Below, one piece after another: positions 26,139-34,479 of a DNA stretch of 40,409 nucleotides. The notes under the pieces were generated by a model. That model did no database searches. It was given only the letters and a program-made list of their open reading frames with translations, and was not told the origin of the DNA. The stretch covers positions 1 to 40,409 of the forward strand of contig CAZQQU010000013.1 in the NCBI GenBank assembly GCA_964595625.1, given 5' to 3'. The DNA comes from CAZQQU01 sp964595625. Its GTDB lineage: Bacteria > Bacteroidota > Bacteroidia > Flavobacteriales > Flavobacteriaceae. The position numbers were made by a program, and so were the translations under genes. Every line of letters begins with the position of its first letter. The first letter of the stretch is position 1.

Positions 26139-27071
26139 ATGAGTGACTTTTTACAGGTAAATCAAGTTTCCAAGAAATACGGAAATTTTACCGCACTAAA
26201 CAACGTTTCGATTTCGGTACCTCAGCAAAGTATTTTTGGGCTTTTAGGTCCCAATGGAGCTGGAAAAACTACCTTAATACGGATTATTAATCAAATTACT
26301 ATGCCCGATTCCGGCTCTGTATATATCAATGGAAATGCTTTGCGTCCTGAGCATGTTACCATTATTGGTTATATGCCCGAAGAACGAGGTTTGTATAAGT
26401 CTATGAAAGTGGGGGAGCAGGCACTCTACTTGGCACAACTCAAGGGTCTGTCTAAAACGCAAGCCAAACAACAATTAAAATATTGGTTTGACCGATTGGA
26501 GATATCTCATTGGTGGGATAAAAAAATAGAAGAATTGTCTAAGGGAATGGCGCAAAAAGTACAGTTTATTGTAACGGTTTTACACCGACCTAAATTGTTA
26601 ATTTTTGACGAACCCTTTAGTGGCTTTGATCCGGTCAATGCCAATTTGATTAAAAATGAAATTTTACAACTGCGCGAAGATGGTGCCACCGTGATTTTTT
26701 CAACCCACCGCATGGAATCTGTAGAAGAACTATGCGATCATATTGCGCTGATTAATCACGCTAATAAAGTGCTGGACGGAAAAATTACAGAGGTGAAACG
26801 ACAGTACAAAACAAATACCTATGAAGTAGGCCTAATTAGCGATAATGAAGAGGCTCTAAAAAAAGAATTACAGTCAAAATATGAAGTGGAGGAAGCTCAT
26901 TTTAATTCAGTTGTCGACGAATTAAAACTCAAAATTAAATTAGACGTAAATAGTCGTCCCAACGATTTGCTGACGTTTTTAACGAGTCGTGCACAAGTCA
27001 ATCATTTTGTAGAGGTTATCCCTAGTATTAACGAAATTTTTATCCAAACTGTTTCAGCATCTAAACCATGA
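26139..27071 (+). CDS. ABC transporter ATP-binding protein (NatA-like)
   Basis: The ATPase of an ABC-2 type exporter, 310 residues. Walker A is GPNGAGKTT (37-45), the signature is LSKGMAQ (133-139), Walker B is LLIFDEPFSG (153-162), and the switch histidine is His190 in FSTHRM. The C-terminal 90 residues, with a charged regulatory domain, resemble DUF4162, common in the NatA/YhaQ group. The stop codon overlaps the start of the permease gene in an ATGA junction (4 bases), indicating coupled translation. Substrate could be sodium, a drug or an envelope component; sequence does not decide. Confidence 0.92.
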   Translation: MSDFLQVNQVSKKYGNFTALNNVSISVPQQSIFGLLGPNGAGKTTLIRIINQITMPDSGSVYINGNALRPEHVTIIGYMPEERGLYKSMKVGEQALYLAQLKGLSKTQAKQQLKYWFDRLEISHWWDKKIEELSKGMAQKVQFIVTVLHRPKLLIFDEPFSGFDPVNANLIKNEILQLREDGATVIFSTHRMESVEELCDHIALINHANKVLDGKITEVKRQYKTNTYEVGLISDNEEALKKELQSKYEVEEAHFNSVVDELKLKIKLDVNSRPNDLLTFLTSRAQVNHFVEVIPSINEIFIQTVSASKP

Positions 27072-28363
27072 AAAATTTAAAACTGATCATTGCCCGGGAA
27101 TACAACTCACGTGTTCGAAATAAATCGTTTTTAATTATGACGATTCTTAGTCCGATAATTTTTGCCGGACTTATTTTCTTAGTTGCTTATTTGAGTAGCT
27201 TGAATCGGGGAGTACGTACCATCGCAGTTTTAGATCAAAGCGAATTATTTGTCAATGCGTTGGAAGGAACTAATAAACTTCAGTTTACCTTCTTGGAAGG
27301 TGTCTCGGTCGAAGAGGCTAAAGCTATGAGTAATTCGGGAGAATATTACGGGTTATTATATATTCCCAACCCCCAACAACATCTCGATTTTTCTAATCAA
27401 GAAATAGAATTTTTCTCCAAGGAATCACCCAATGTGGAGGTGGTTCAGTATATTGAAAAATCCATGTCGACTGAGTTGACCAATAAAAGATTGGTAGAAA
27501 ATGGAGTCGATTTAAACCGCATTGAAAGTTCAAAAGCATCTATCGAAATCAGTTTGGAAGACTTTCAAGGAGAAAGAACCTCCAAAATGTCTTCTTGGTT
27601 AAAAGTAATTTTCGGCGGGGTTGCCGGTTATTTTTTAATGATGTTTATCATTATCTACGGAAATATGGTGATGCGGAGTGTGATAGAAGAAAAGATAAAT
27701 CGGATCATCGAGATTATAATTTCTTCGGTAAAACCTTATCAATTGATGATGGGCAAAATTATAGGAAATACCTTGGCTGGTTTAACCCAGTTTTTAATCT
27801 GGTTGGTGTTAGGGGGTATTTTAGTTATGGTAGCTGCCTCGGTATTTGGTTTGCAGTTACAACCCGACATGCCGGTTAATCAAGAAACGGTAGCCATGGC
27901 TGATTCACAGATGCAAATTTTACTTCATGATATTGCACGATTGCCATTGAAGACCTTACTCGTTTCGTTTTTAATCTATTTTATCGGAGGGTACTTTTTG
28001 TACAGTTCGCTCTATGCAGCTATTGGGGCGGCGGTAGATAACGAAACCGACACCCAACAATTTATGTTTCCGATTATCATGCCGTTGATGTTAGGAATGT
28101 ATGTAGGATTTTTTAGTGTCATTGAAAATCCCCATGGAACCGTATCTGTCATTTTTTCTCATATACCTTTTACTTCGCCTATTGTGATGCTCATGCGTAT
28201 TCCTTTTGGAGTAGCATGGTGGGAAATATTAATTTCCATGCTAATTTTGTTTGTTACATTTGCAGGTACGGTTTGGATTGCAGCTAAAATATATCGAGTA
28301 GGTATTTTGATGTATGGAAAAAAACCGACGTATAAAGAACTCATAAAATGGATTAAATACTAG
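27068..28363 (+). CDS. ABC-2 type transporter permease (NatB-like)
   Basis: This 431-residue membrane partner of the preceding ATPase has one N-terminal helix (about 20-42), then a soluble extracytoplasmic region of about 130 residues. Five or so helices follow from residue 180 on (GVAGYFLMMFIIIYGNMVM, LTQFLIWLVLGGILVMVAA, LLVSFLIYFIGGYFLYSSLYAAIGA and so on). The EEKINRIIEIIISSVKPYQLMMGKI segment is a hallmark of NatB/ABC-2 permeases. It overlaps the ATPase gene by 4 bases and directly abuts the MscS gene. Confidence 0.9.
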   Translation: MKNLKLIIAREYNSRVRNKSFLIMTILSPIIFAGLIFLVAYLSSLNRGVRTIAVLDQSELFVNALEGTNKLQFTFLEGVSVEEAKAMSNSGEYYGLLYIPNPQQHLDFSNQEIEFFSKESPNVEVVQYIEKSMSTELTNKRLVENGVDLNRIESSKASIEISLEDFQGERTSKMSSWLKVIFGGVAGYFLMMFIIIYGNMVMRSVIEEKINRIIEIIISSVKPYQLMMGKIIGNTLAGLTQFLIWLVLGGILVMVAASVFGLQLQPDMPVNQETVAMADSQMQILLHDIARLPLKTLLVSFLIYFIGGYFLYSSLYAAIGAAVDNETDTQQFMFPIIMPLMLGMYVGFFSVIENPHGTVSVIFSHIPFTSPIVMLMRIPFGVAWWEILISMLILFVTFAGTVWIAAKIYRVGILMYGKKPTYKELIKWIKY

Positions 28364-29245
28364 ATGGAAGAAAGTTTAGGACAAATTGATGTAGGAAAAG
28401 GATTGTGGAGTTCCATAATAGATTTTCTCAATTTTCAACTTTTGAAAATTGGTGAAAGTGAAAAATCGATTGAAATTACCATCGGACTAATTATAGTCAT
28501 TATAGTAGCACTATTTCTAACGCGCTTGCTACTACGGTTTATATATAAAATCCTGACTCGTAAATTAAATCAGGACGAAACACTTCGATTCAAAGGAGTT
28601 TTTAATTTTATAACCTACTTTGTTTACATCCTGGTATTTGTTACCATCTTAAGTTCCTCGGGAATTGACATTTCTATCATCTTAGCCGCTACTACGGTAC
28701 TGTTTATCGGTTTGGGATTGGCCATGCGGGAGTTGTTTCAGGACATCATAGGCGGAATATACATCATCATTGATAAGTCGATTCTAGCCGGTGAAATCAT
28801 TGAAATAAACGGACAAGTGGGTCGGGTAATTGATATTAAACTTCGGACTGCCCGCTTGTTATCTCGGGATGAGAAAATTATAATCGTACCCAACCATCTT
28901 TTTATTACCGAGCAGGTTATTAACTACAATCACAACTACAAACGCATTCGGCAAGAGGTGGCTTTCCGCTTACCGGTGGATGCCAATTTAGAGGTCGTAG
29001 AGCAGTTAATTGTAGAAAATATTCGTGAGGTGGACGGGGTAATTCTGGAACCAAAACCCTTTTTATTGCTTAATAATTTTGGGAATTACGGTTTGGAAGT
29101 GAGTCTAAATTATCATTTAGAAGATAGTTTTCGGGAACCGAGAATATCGAGCGAAGTGCGTAAAACGATACTCCAAACTCTTTCGGAATATGGTATCCAG
29201 ATTCCCATGCAAAAAATGGATATCCATCTTAATCCCAAAAACTAA
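28364..29245 (+). CDS. MscS-family mechanosensitive channel
   Basis: This is a 293-residue small-conductance mechanosensitive channel. Hydrophobic helices lie near 40-65, 80-100 and 105-125. The last holds the pore-lining ATTVLFIGLGLAMRELFQDIIGGIYII, with the small-residue pattern of TM3. The cytoplasmic beta domain follows with VGRVIDIKLRTARLLSRDEKIIIVPNHLF. The ATG begins on the base after the permease stop, so all three genes (ATPase, permease, channel) are probably one operon, tying this channel to envelope or osmotic stress. Four bases separate its stop from the convergent esterase gene. Confidence 0.93.
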   Translation: MEESLGQIDVGKGLWSSIIDFLNFQLLKIGESEKSIEITIGLIIVIIVALFLTRLLLRFIYKILTRKLNQDETLRFKGVFNFITYFVYILVFVTILSSSGIDISIILAATTVLFIGLGLAMRELFQDIIGGIYIIIDKSILAGEIIEINGQVGRVIDIKLRTARLLSRDEKIIIVPNHLFITEQVINYNHNYKRIRQEVAFRLPVDANLEVVEQLIVENIREVDGVILEPKPFLLLNNFGNYGLEVSLNYHLEDSFREPRISSEVRKTILQTLSEYGIQIPMQKMDIHLNPKN

Positions 29246-29249
29246 GATT

Positions 29250-29915
29250 TTATTTTTTGAGTTGTTCTAGTAACCAGTTTTTAAATTCAAAAAAATTCTG
29301 AGGAGCTACTCCATGACCTACCGGAAATTCGGAATAGGTATTCTTGATTTGATACTGGTCCAAAATAGTTGGTGTTCTTCGGGCCCATTCCACGGGAATA
29401 ACTTGATCTACCGTTCCATGGGATGCGTAAACCTGCAGGTGTTCATAGTTTGACTCGTTGCTGTGTTCGGGTAACAAATCTCGGTCTATATATCCACTGA
29501 GCGCAATTAAATTTTTAACTTTTTGAGGGTATTTGAAAGCAAGTGCATAGCCTAAAATCGCTCCTTGACTAAAACCTAAAACAGTAACTTGTTGGCCATT
29601 CAACTGATAGTTTTCTACTAATTCATCAATAAACTCGGCAATCAACTCAATCGAACTTTTAGCTTGGTCGATATCATTAAATTTTCCGTCGGTACTATCA
29701 AAATAGATAGAATACCAAGCATGACCATAGGGTTGTAGTGGATAAGGTGCTTTCGCAGAAACTATAAACAACTCTTCAGGAAGTTCATTGGCAAATGAAA
29801 ACAAGTCATTCTCATCACTACCATAACCGTGAAGCATCAGCAACAAACCCGGTTTTTCTACAGAAATAGAATTTTTTTTAATAAGATGTTCGAGAGATAA
29901 ATGTTTTGATGACAT
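29250..29915 (-). CDS. Carboxylesterase/phospholipase-type alpha/beta hydrolase
   Basis: A 221-residue cytoplasmic serine hydrolase of the carboxylesterase (PF02230-like) group. The oxyanion strand is LLLMLHGYGSDENDL, the nucleophile elbow is LGFSQG with Ser116, and the acid and base are Asp170 in HGTVDQVIP and His201 in PVGHGV. Its length is normal. It starts 5 bases after the stop of the dihydroorotase-like gene and is the last gene of the BatA-dihydroorotase-esterase operon. The leader is AATCCCT directly before the ATG. Confidence 0.88.
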   Translation of the reverse strand: MSSKHLSLEHLIKKNSISVEKPGLLLMLHGYGSDENDLFSFANELPEELFIVSAKAPYPLQPYGHAWYSIYFDSTDGKFNDIDQAKSSIELIAEFIDELVENYQLNGQQVTVLGFSQGAILGYALAFKYPQKVKNLIALSGYIDRDLLPEHSNESNYEHLQVYASHGTVDQVIPVEWARRTPTILDQYQIKNTYSEFPVGHGVAPQNFFEFKNWLLEQLKK

Positions 29916-29920
29916 AGGGA

Positions 29921-31174
29921 TTAGTCTATTTTTAGTATTCCGTTAGCATAAATTCCATACGCTTTTCCTGTTAATTTTTCACCTAACATCGCCGCGTTTT
30001 TAGAGGAAGAGTAGATCTCTGCCTCTGTAAAAATCCATTCTTTATCCGGATTAAATAGTGTTAAATCGGCGGTTTCTCCTTCGTTGATAGGGTGGTGTTT
30101 AACCGAAAAACGCCCTTTTAATCGAGTGAGTATATCCACCGTTTCTACAGTAGAAAAATGATTTCGAAGGGCACCAAAAATACTTTCTAAGCCAATACTA
30201 CCGTATAAAGCATGGTCAAATTCTACACGTTTGTGTTCGATATCAATGGGATTATGATCGGAAGTAACGCCGTCAATAATTCCCTCCTGTAGAGCTTTAA
30301 TCAGCTTTTTATTGACTTCGGGTGTACGCAACGGAGGTAGGATCTTATATCGGGTATCAAACTCATATAACTTCTCATCCGTGAGGATTAAATTGTTGAT
30401 GGATACACTACAGCTTACGTTGAGACCTTTGGCTTTTGCCTCTTCAATAAGTTGGATACTTTTCTCGGTAGAAATAGTTGGTATGTGAAGTTTTCCTTCG
30501 GTATAATCCAAAAGGTATAAATTTCGATTGATGTGAAGTTCTTCAGCTAAAGCTGGAATTCCTTTTAAACCTAGTTTGGTACTCGTCATTTCTTCATGAA
30601 CCACTCCGTTTCCTGCAATTTGTTTATCATTACAAAAAGTTATAATCAATCCGTTGAAATTACGGGTGTACTGAAGGGCAAGTTTGAGTAGTAAGGGATT
30701 CTGCACCGGTTTTTGATAATCGTAAAATGCTACCGCACCGGCTTTTTTCATATCGTATAATTCGGCTAAATCCACTCCATTTCCTTGTTGAGTCATGGCC
30801 CCAATAGGGTAAACAGACACCGGATTTCCGTGGGCTTTAGACAATAAAAATTGGATGTCGGCTTGGCTATCTATTACCGGTTGGGTATTGGGATTAACAG
30901 CCACCGCGGTAAAACCACTGAGTGCGGCGGTTTTTAAACCATTTTGAATAGTTTCGCGCTCTTCAAAACCCGGTTCACCCAAACACACACTGCTGTCAAA
31001 CCAACCCGACGATAGGTGTAAATTCTCCAACGAAATTTCCCGTCGTTGATCGGGATTGGGTATTTGACTGGCAATTTTCTCAATCTTTCCGTCGGTAAGA
31101 AGCAGGTCTCTTTTTTTGAGGTGATGTTTACTTGAAACATCTACAATGGTGGCTGATTTAATGAGTACGTTCAT
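29921..31174 (-). CDS. Dihydroorotase-like protein lacking the metal-binding residues
   Basis: A 417-residue amidohydrolase-fold protein clearly related to dihydroorotase (pyrimidine synthesis). It is usually annotated pyrC. However, the metal-binding HxH of D-x-H-V-H-L-R is replaced: at 60-66 the sequence is DSSVCLG, so both histidines and the arginine are gone. The later histidine of the VHCED motif reads TFCND, and that of HVSH/T reads LHIPTIST. Only the aspartate in TSDHNPI is kept. It is therefore probably not catalytic. Non-catalytic dihydroorotase homologues are known as partners of aspartate carbamoyltransferase in some bacteria. The gene overlaps the BatA-like gene by 4 bases. A structural or regulatory role is my inference. 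Confidence 0.85.
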   Translation of the reverse strand: MNVLIKSATIVDVSSKHHLKKRDLLLTDGKIEKIASQIPNPDQRREISLENLHLSSGWFDSSVCLGEPGFEERETIQNGLKTAALSGFTAVAVNPNTQPVIDSQADIQFLLSKAHGNPVSVYPIGAMTQQGNGVDLAELYDMKKAGAVAFYDYQKPVQNPLLLKLALQYTRNFNGLIITFCNDKQIAGNGVVHEEMTSTKLGLKGIPALAEELHINRNLYLLDYTEGKLHIPTISTEKSIQLIEEAKAKGLNVSCSVSINNLILTDEKLYEFDTRYKILPPLRTPEVNKKLIKALQEGIIDGVTSDHNPIDIEHKRVEFDHALYGSIGLESIFGALRNHFSTVETVDILTRLKGRFSVKHHPINEGETADLTLFNPDKEWIFTEAEIYSSSKNAAMLGEKLTGKAYGIYANGILKID

Positions 31175-33093
31175 TTGAGAAGTTTTAATAAAAGTGTTTC
31201 AATACCTAAAAAACACAGGGCAAAAATAACAAACCATTTCCAAAATTGTTTGGTTTGAAATGCTTGTGCGTACTGGTCAAAAAAACTATCCATTTTAGGA
31301 TACACCGTAATGGATTCAAGTGCATTTACATCTAGGTACCGTGTAAGACTTTCTTGTCGGTTGTAGTTATAGCTTACTTGCATCATAGGGGTATCGTCAT
31401 TGTACAGTGTGTAAGTAGCTGCCTGGTCGGGTTGGTCATAAGTAGTGATTAGTACCTGGTTGTGGGTATTTTGTTGTAATGGAATAAGCTGGGTATTGGG
31501 TCCCTGTAAGGTCAGAATCTGATTGGGAGTCAAATGAACAGGAACGGCATATTGATTTTCTTGTCCTACCGTATAATACAAATCGGGGAGAGGTAAACTC
31601 AGCTTGGCCATACGGTAAAAAGTGGGCACTACTAAGGGAGACCGTGTAAAATTAGAATAGTCGGTATGCAGGGGGGCTGTAAAGAGGTAGCTCTTTCCGG
31701 ATTGAACCAAAAAAGGTCTTTGGTCTTTAAAAGCGAGCGCTGCGACCTGATTTCGCGTAAGCGTAAAAAACGAATTTACTTGAGGAAACTGAAAGTTAGT
31801 TATTTGATCTTCAAAGACGTTGGTGTATAACGGGTGAGAGAACTGGATGGCAGTAATTTGATTTTCGGACTGAATTTTTCGTTCTAAAGCAGGCAATCCC
31901 ACTGAAGTCAAAAGGTTATTATACTCAGGCAGGGGGGCATCGGGATGGGGAATTAGCACGAGGGTACCTCCCTGTTGGGAGAAATTTTGTAAAATGGTTT
32001 GTAAAGAGGCCGGAATATCTGCCAGTTGATTGAGAATGATGGTGTTTTGTTGGGCGATCGAGTTATAATCGATGGATTGGGGTTGAAATGTAAGTAAATC
32101 GAACTCACCGGGAGTAAAAATTTTATTTAAAAATGTAACGGGTTCGTCTTGAATTACTAGAACTTTTACAGCCGCTGTTTCTTGAAGATTAAAAAGTAGT
32201 TCGTTATCGAAGAGTAGTGACTCGTCGGTAAGTGTTACTTTTCCCGTAAAGGGTTGTTGTACATCAATCTCAAAAATCGCTTCTGCCGTTCCTGAAGCCG
32301 GGAGGTCCACTGCGGTTTTAGCAACTAAAGTTTCGTCTTGGTAAAACGAAACCGACACATCTGAAAGTGCTGGGCCGTAATTTTTAAGCAGCGCTGTTAA
32401 CTGGGCTTGGTTGGCATTGATGGAAGCTATATACACGCTATCTACTGAAAGATTAGCCGGGTTTTCGGGAAGTAGGGGTACGGCGGCCACCTCAAACGGA
32501 TATGCTATTTCAGTGGGCCAGTGGTTTATTTCCTGAAAATCACTGATAATGAGTAAGGTCTTTTCAGTCTCAGTTTGATTAGAAAAAAGCGTATGGGCCT
32601 GAAGAAGTATCTCTTCGTAAGTGGGTTGCAAACCGCTGTAGGGGAGTGCTACTAATTGATCTTTAAATTCATCGGGGCTGGCTTGACGAAAGATTTGATT
32701 GTTGCTAAACCAGTTGATTGATTCGGGTAAGTAAGGACTCTCGATGAGTTGTTGTACTGCGGTTTTGAGTAACTCACCTCGACTGGATTTGGCTTGCATG
32801 CTGTACGAATTGTCTAAATAAATAACCAATTCTTTTTCTTTAGAAACCGCTTTTTCTGCTTGAAAGGGTTGTGCAAAAGCAAATATCAAACAGGCCAAAG
32901 CCAGGAGACGGCTCGCCAACACCAGCCATTTTTTGAGCTGCGAGCTTTTACGAGTTTGGAGGGTGATTTCTTTGAGAAACCGTAGGTTGGTAAACTCGGT
33001 TTTTTTAAATCGACGGAGTTGAAATAAATGAATAAGTATGGGAATGATGAGAAGTAAAAGCGCGTATAGAATTTCGGGATTTTTAAACTGCAT
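31171..33093 (-). CDS. BatA-domain membrane protein with VWA-like region
   Basis: This 640-residue inner-membrane protein opens with the aerotolerance-type BatA N-terminal domain: helix LYALLLLIIPILIHLFQLRR, then RFLKEI and a second helix (about 58-78). A von Willebrand A-like domain follows with the metal site LVIYLDNSYSMQ (D-x-S-x-S). The middle is a long beta-rich extracytoplasmic region, and a last helix is near 620-638. Length and layout fit the group of Bacteroidota proteins annotated as BatA domain-containing. An exact TATTTTTG box (33110-33117) lies 16 bases upstream. It heads an operon with the dihydroorotase-like and esterase genes. Function not established. Confidence 0.85.
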   Translation of the reverse strand: MQFKNPEILYALLLLIIPILIHLFQLRRFKKTEFTNLRFLKEITLQTRKSSQLKKWLVLASRLLALACLIFAFAQPFQAEKAVSKEKELVIYLDNSYSMQAKSSRGELLKTAVQQLIESPYLPESINWFSNNQIFRQASPDEFKDQLVALPYSGLQPTYEEILLQAHTLFSNQTETEKTLLIISDFQEINHWPTEIAYPFEVAAVPLLPENPANLSVDSVYIASINANQAQLTALLKNYGPALSDVSVSFYQDETLVAKTAVDLPASGTAEAIFEIDVQQPFTGKVTLTDESLLFDNELLFNLQETAAVKVLVIQDEPVTFLNKIFTPGEFDLLTFQPQSIDYNSIAQQNTIILNQLADIPASLQTILQNFSQQGGTLVLIPHPDAPLPEYNNLLTSVGLPALERKIQSENQITAIQFSHPLYTNVFEDQITNFQFPQVNSFFTLTRNQVAALAFKDQRPFLVQSGKSYLFTAPLHTDYSNFTRSPLVVPTFYRMAKLSLPLPDLYYTVGQENQYAVPVHLTPNQILTLQGPNTQLIPLQQNTHNQVLITTYDQPDQAATYTLYNDDTPMMQVSYNYNRQESLTRYLDVNALESITVYPKMDSFFDQYAQAFQTKQFWKWFVIFALCFLGIETLLLKLLK

Positions 33094-33109
33094 TCCTATA
33101 AATATTTTT

Positions 33110-33117
33110 CAAAAATA
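33110..33117 (-). promoter_or_regulatory. -7 box TATTTTTG for the BatA operon
   Basis: An exact TAnnTTTG match on the minus strand, 16 bases before the ATG at 33093. No TTG at the -33 distance. Confidence 0.5.
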
Positions 33118-33182
33118 CGAAATGTATAAATGTGGGTGAAATATTTCATAGACTTTTGTTGAAAAGCTGGTAGGTCAATGAT

Positions 33183-34361
33183 TTATTTTTTAGGTATTTG
33201 ATTGTCTCTAAAAGTATTGGGAAGTATTTCTGGGATTAATTTCACCAATATTGGCAACAGTAACGAACCGCCGGGTAATAAAAAAATTGCCAACGAAGGA
33301 ATCGATTTAATAATTTCCAAAAGTTGATTTTTAACGATGGTTTTTTCGTCTTTACTTAAACTGCTGAAAGTCGATTTACCTAATAAAACCATGAGTTCTT
33401 TGTTATTGCCTAATTCTTTAGACAATCGTTTTTTGTTTCTTAAAATTTGCAGTTTAACCAGTTGAGTGGATTCTCTGTACAATTCTTTAACCGGATTTTT
33501 GTATTGAAACAAACGCAGCTGAGGTCCGTATTTTTTTACAAATTGTTGTAATGCTTTGGAGGTTTCGGTAGCTATGGAAGGGTGAAGTTGTAATTGTAAG
33601 GTTAAAATTTCAAGAAATTCTTTCTCCCCGGGTTCGAGTTGTAAATCATTCCAAACTCCCAGTGCGGTACTATCCAAAATATACTTTTTTTCGAGTGTAT
33701 CCGAAAGTAGATCATATCGCACTATGCGATTATCAAAATAAGATTCTGATTGTTGAAACAATTCTAGGAGTTGTAAATCGTCTTTAGACTTATTTTTTTT
33801 GGTGCGTAGCGCTAAAAAACAATGGTAAATAATTTGATAATCTAACGCATCGGCATAAGTAATGATATCTTCATGTTTTTCTAAAAACTTGTTATAAGTG
33901 AGTAAGTCCATAAATAGTAGGGCATCGGACATGATTTTTTCAAACAAGGAATGTTCGTTAATGTGTATTTGAACCACCCGCTTGCCCAATATTTTTTCTA
34001 ACTGCATCGTTTTTTTGGGTGGTCGGCGTAACCTGTGGAATAAATTTCTTTTGGGCGGAATAAAGTGTTGATAGAACTGTAAGATACTTTCAACAGCACT
34101 TTCATAAGAGGAAGAAGGGTATTTATTAAAATGAAAATAAAACAATGCGTGTAGCAAGTTTATTTTGGTAAGTTCTTCTTGGGTAAGAGTATAGTCGGTA
34201 GTAATGGTTTCAAAAACCGGAGTCATCGAATGTCCGTAAATAAACCCGGTTTTTCTAAGAATAGTATAAAACTCATCGGGTGTGATTTCGGTAAAAACCA
34301 CCTTGTCTTTTTGGAGTAAAAAGATATATTTGTCAATCCAATGAGAAGTAGAGGGGTTCAT
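33183..34361 (-). CDS. LETM1-related protein
   Basis: This is a 392-residue protein with no signal peptide. The C-terminal 60 residues (IVKNQLLEIIKSIPSLAIFL, then LPGGSLLLPILVKLIPEILP, then NTFRDN) closely resemble the start of the LETM1 domain of the mitochondrial ion-exchange protein, including the hydrophobic stretch and the P-N-T-F-R pattern. Flavobacterial proteins of this size and make-up are annotated as LETM1-related biofilm-associated proteins. The rest is helical and charged. An exact TAAATTTG box lies upstream on the minus strand (34388-34395). It is monocistronic or loosely linked to the BatA operon 89 bases downstream. Ion transport is not supported by the sequence. Confidence 0.78.
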   Translation of the reverse strand: MNPSTSHWIDKYIFLLQKDKVVFTEITPDEFYTILRKTGFIYGHSMTPVFETITTDYTLTQEELTKINLLHALFYFHFNKYPSSSYESAVESILQFYQHFIPPKRNLFHRLRRPPKKTMQLEKILGKRVVQIHINEHSLFEKIMSDALLFMDLLTYNKFLEKHEDIITYADALDYQIIYHCFLALRTKKNKSKDDLQLLELFQQSESYFDNRIVRYDLLSDTLEKKYILDSTALGVWNDLQLEPGEKEFLEILTLQLQLHPSIATETSKALQQFVKKYGPQLRLFQYKNPVKELYRESTQLVKLQILRNKKRLSKELGNNKELMVLLGKSTFSSLSKDEKTIVKNQLLEIIKSIPSLAIFLLPGGSLLLPILVKLIPEILPNTFRDNQIPKK

Positions 34362-34387
34362 TTCTCTTTCTTTCGAAAATTTTTTTA

Positions 34388-34395
34388 CAAATTTA
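34388..34395 (-). promoter_or_regulatory. -7 box TAAATTTG for the LETM1-related gene
   Basis: An exact TAnnTTTG match on the minus strand, 26 bases before the ATG at 34361. It faces away from the plus-strand promoter at 34406-34439. Confidence 0.5.
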
Positions 34396-34405
34396 CAGTT
34401 ATACT

Positions 34406-34439
34406 TTGTGAAAAAGTCCTTAAATATTACCTATTTTTG
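34406..34439 (+). promoter_or_regulatory. Promoter for the DUF4331 gene pair
   Basis: TTG at 34406-34408, a 23-base spacer and TATTTTTG at 34432-34439 match the flavobacterial consensus at the long end of its spacing range. It lies 40 bases before the ATG at 34480 and overlaps a possible GTG start at 34408, which argues against that longer start. Confidence 0.6.
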
Positions 34440-34479
34440 GGCTTTTAAAACAGTAAGTAAAGTTTACAAATATTTAATT

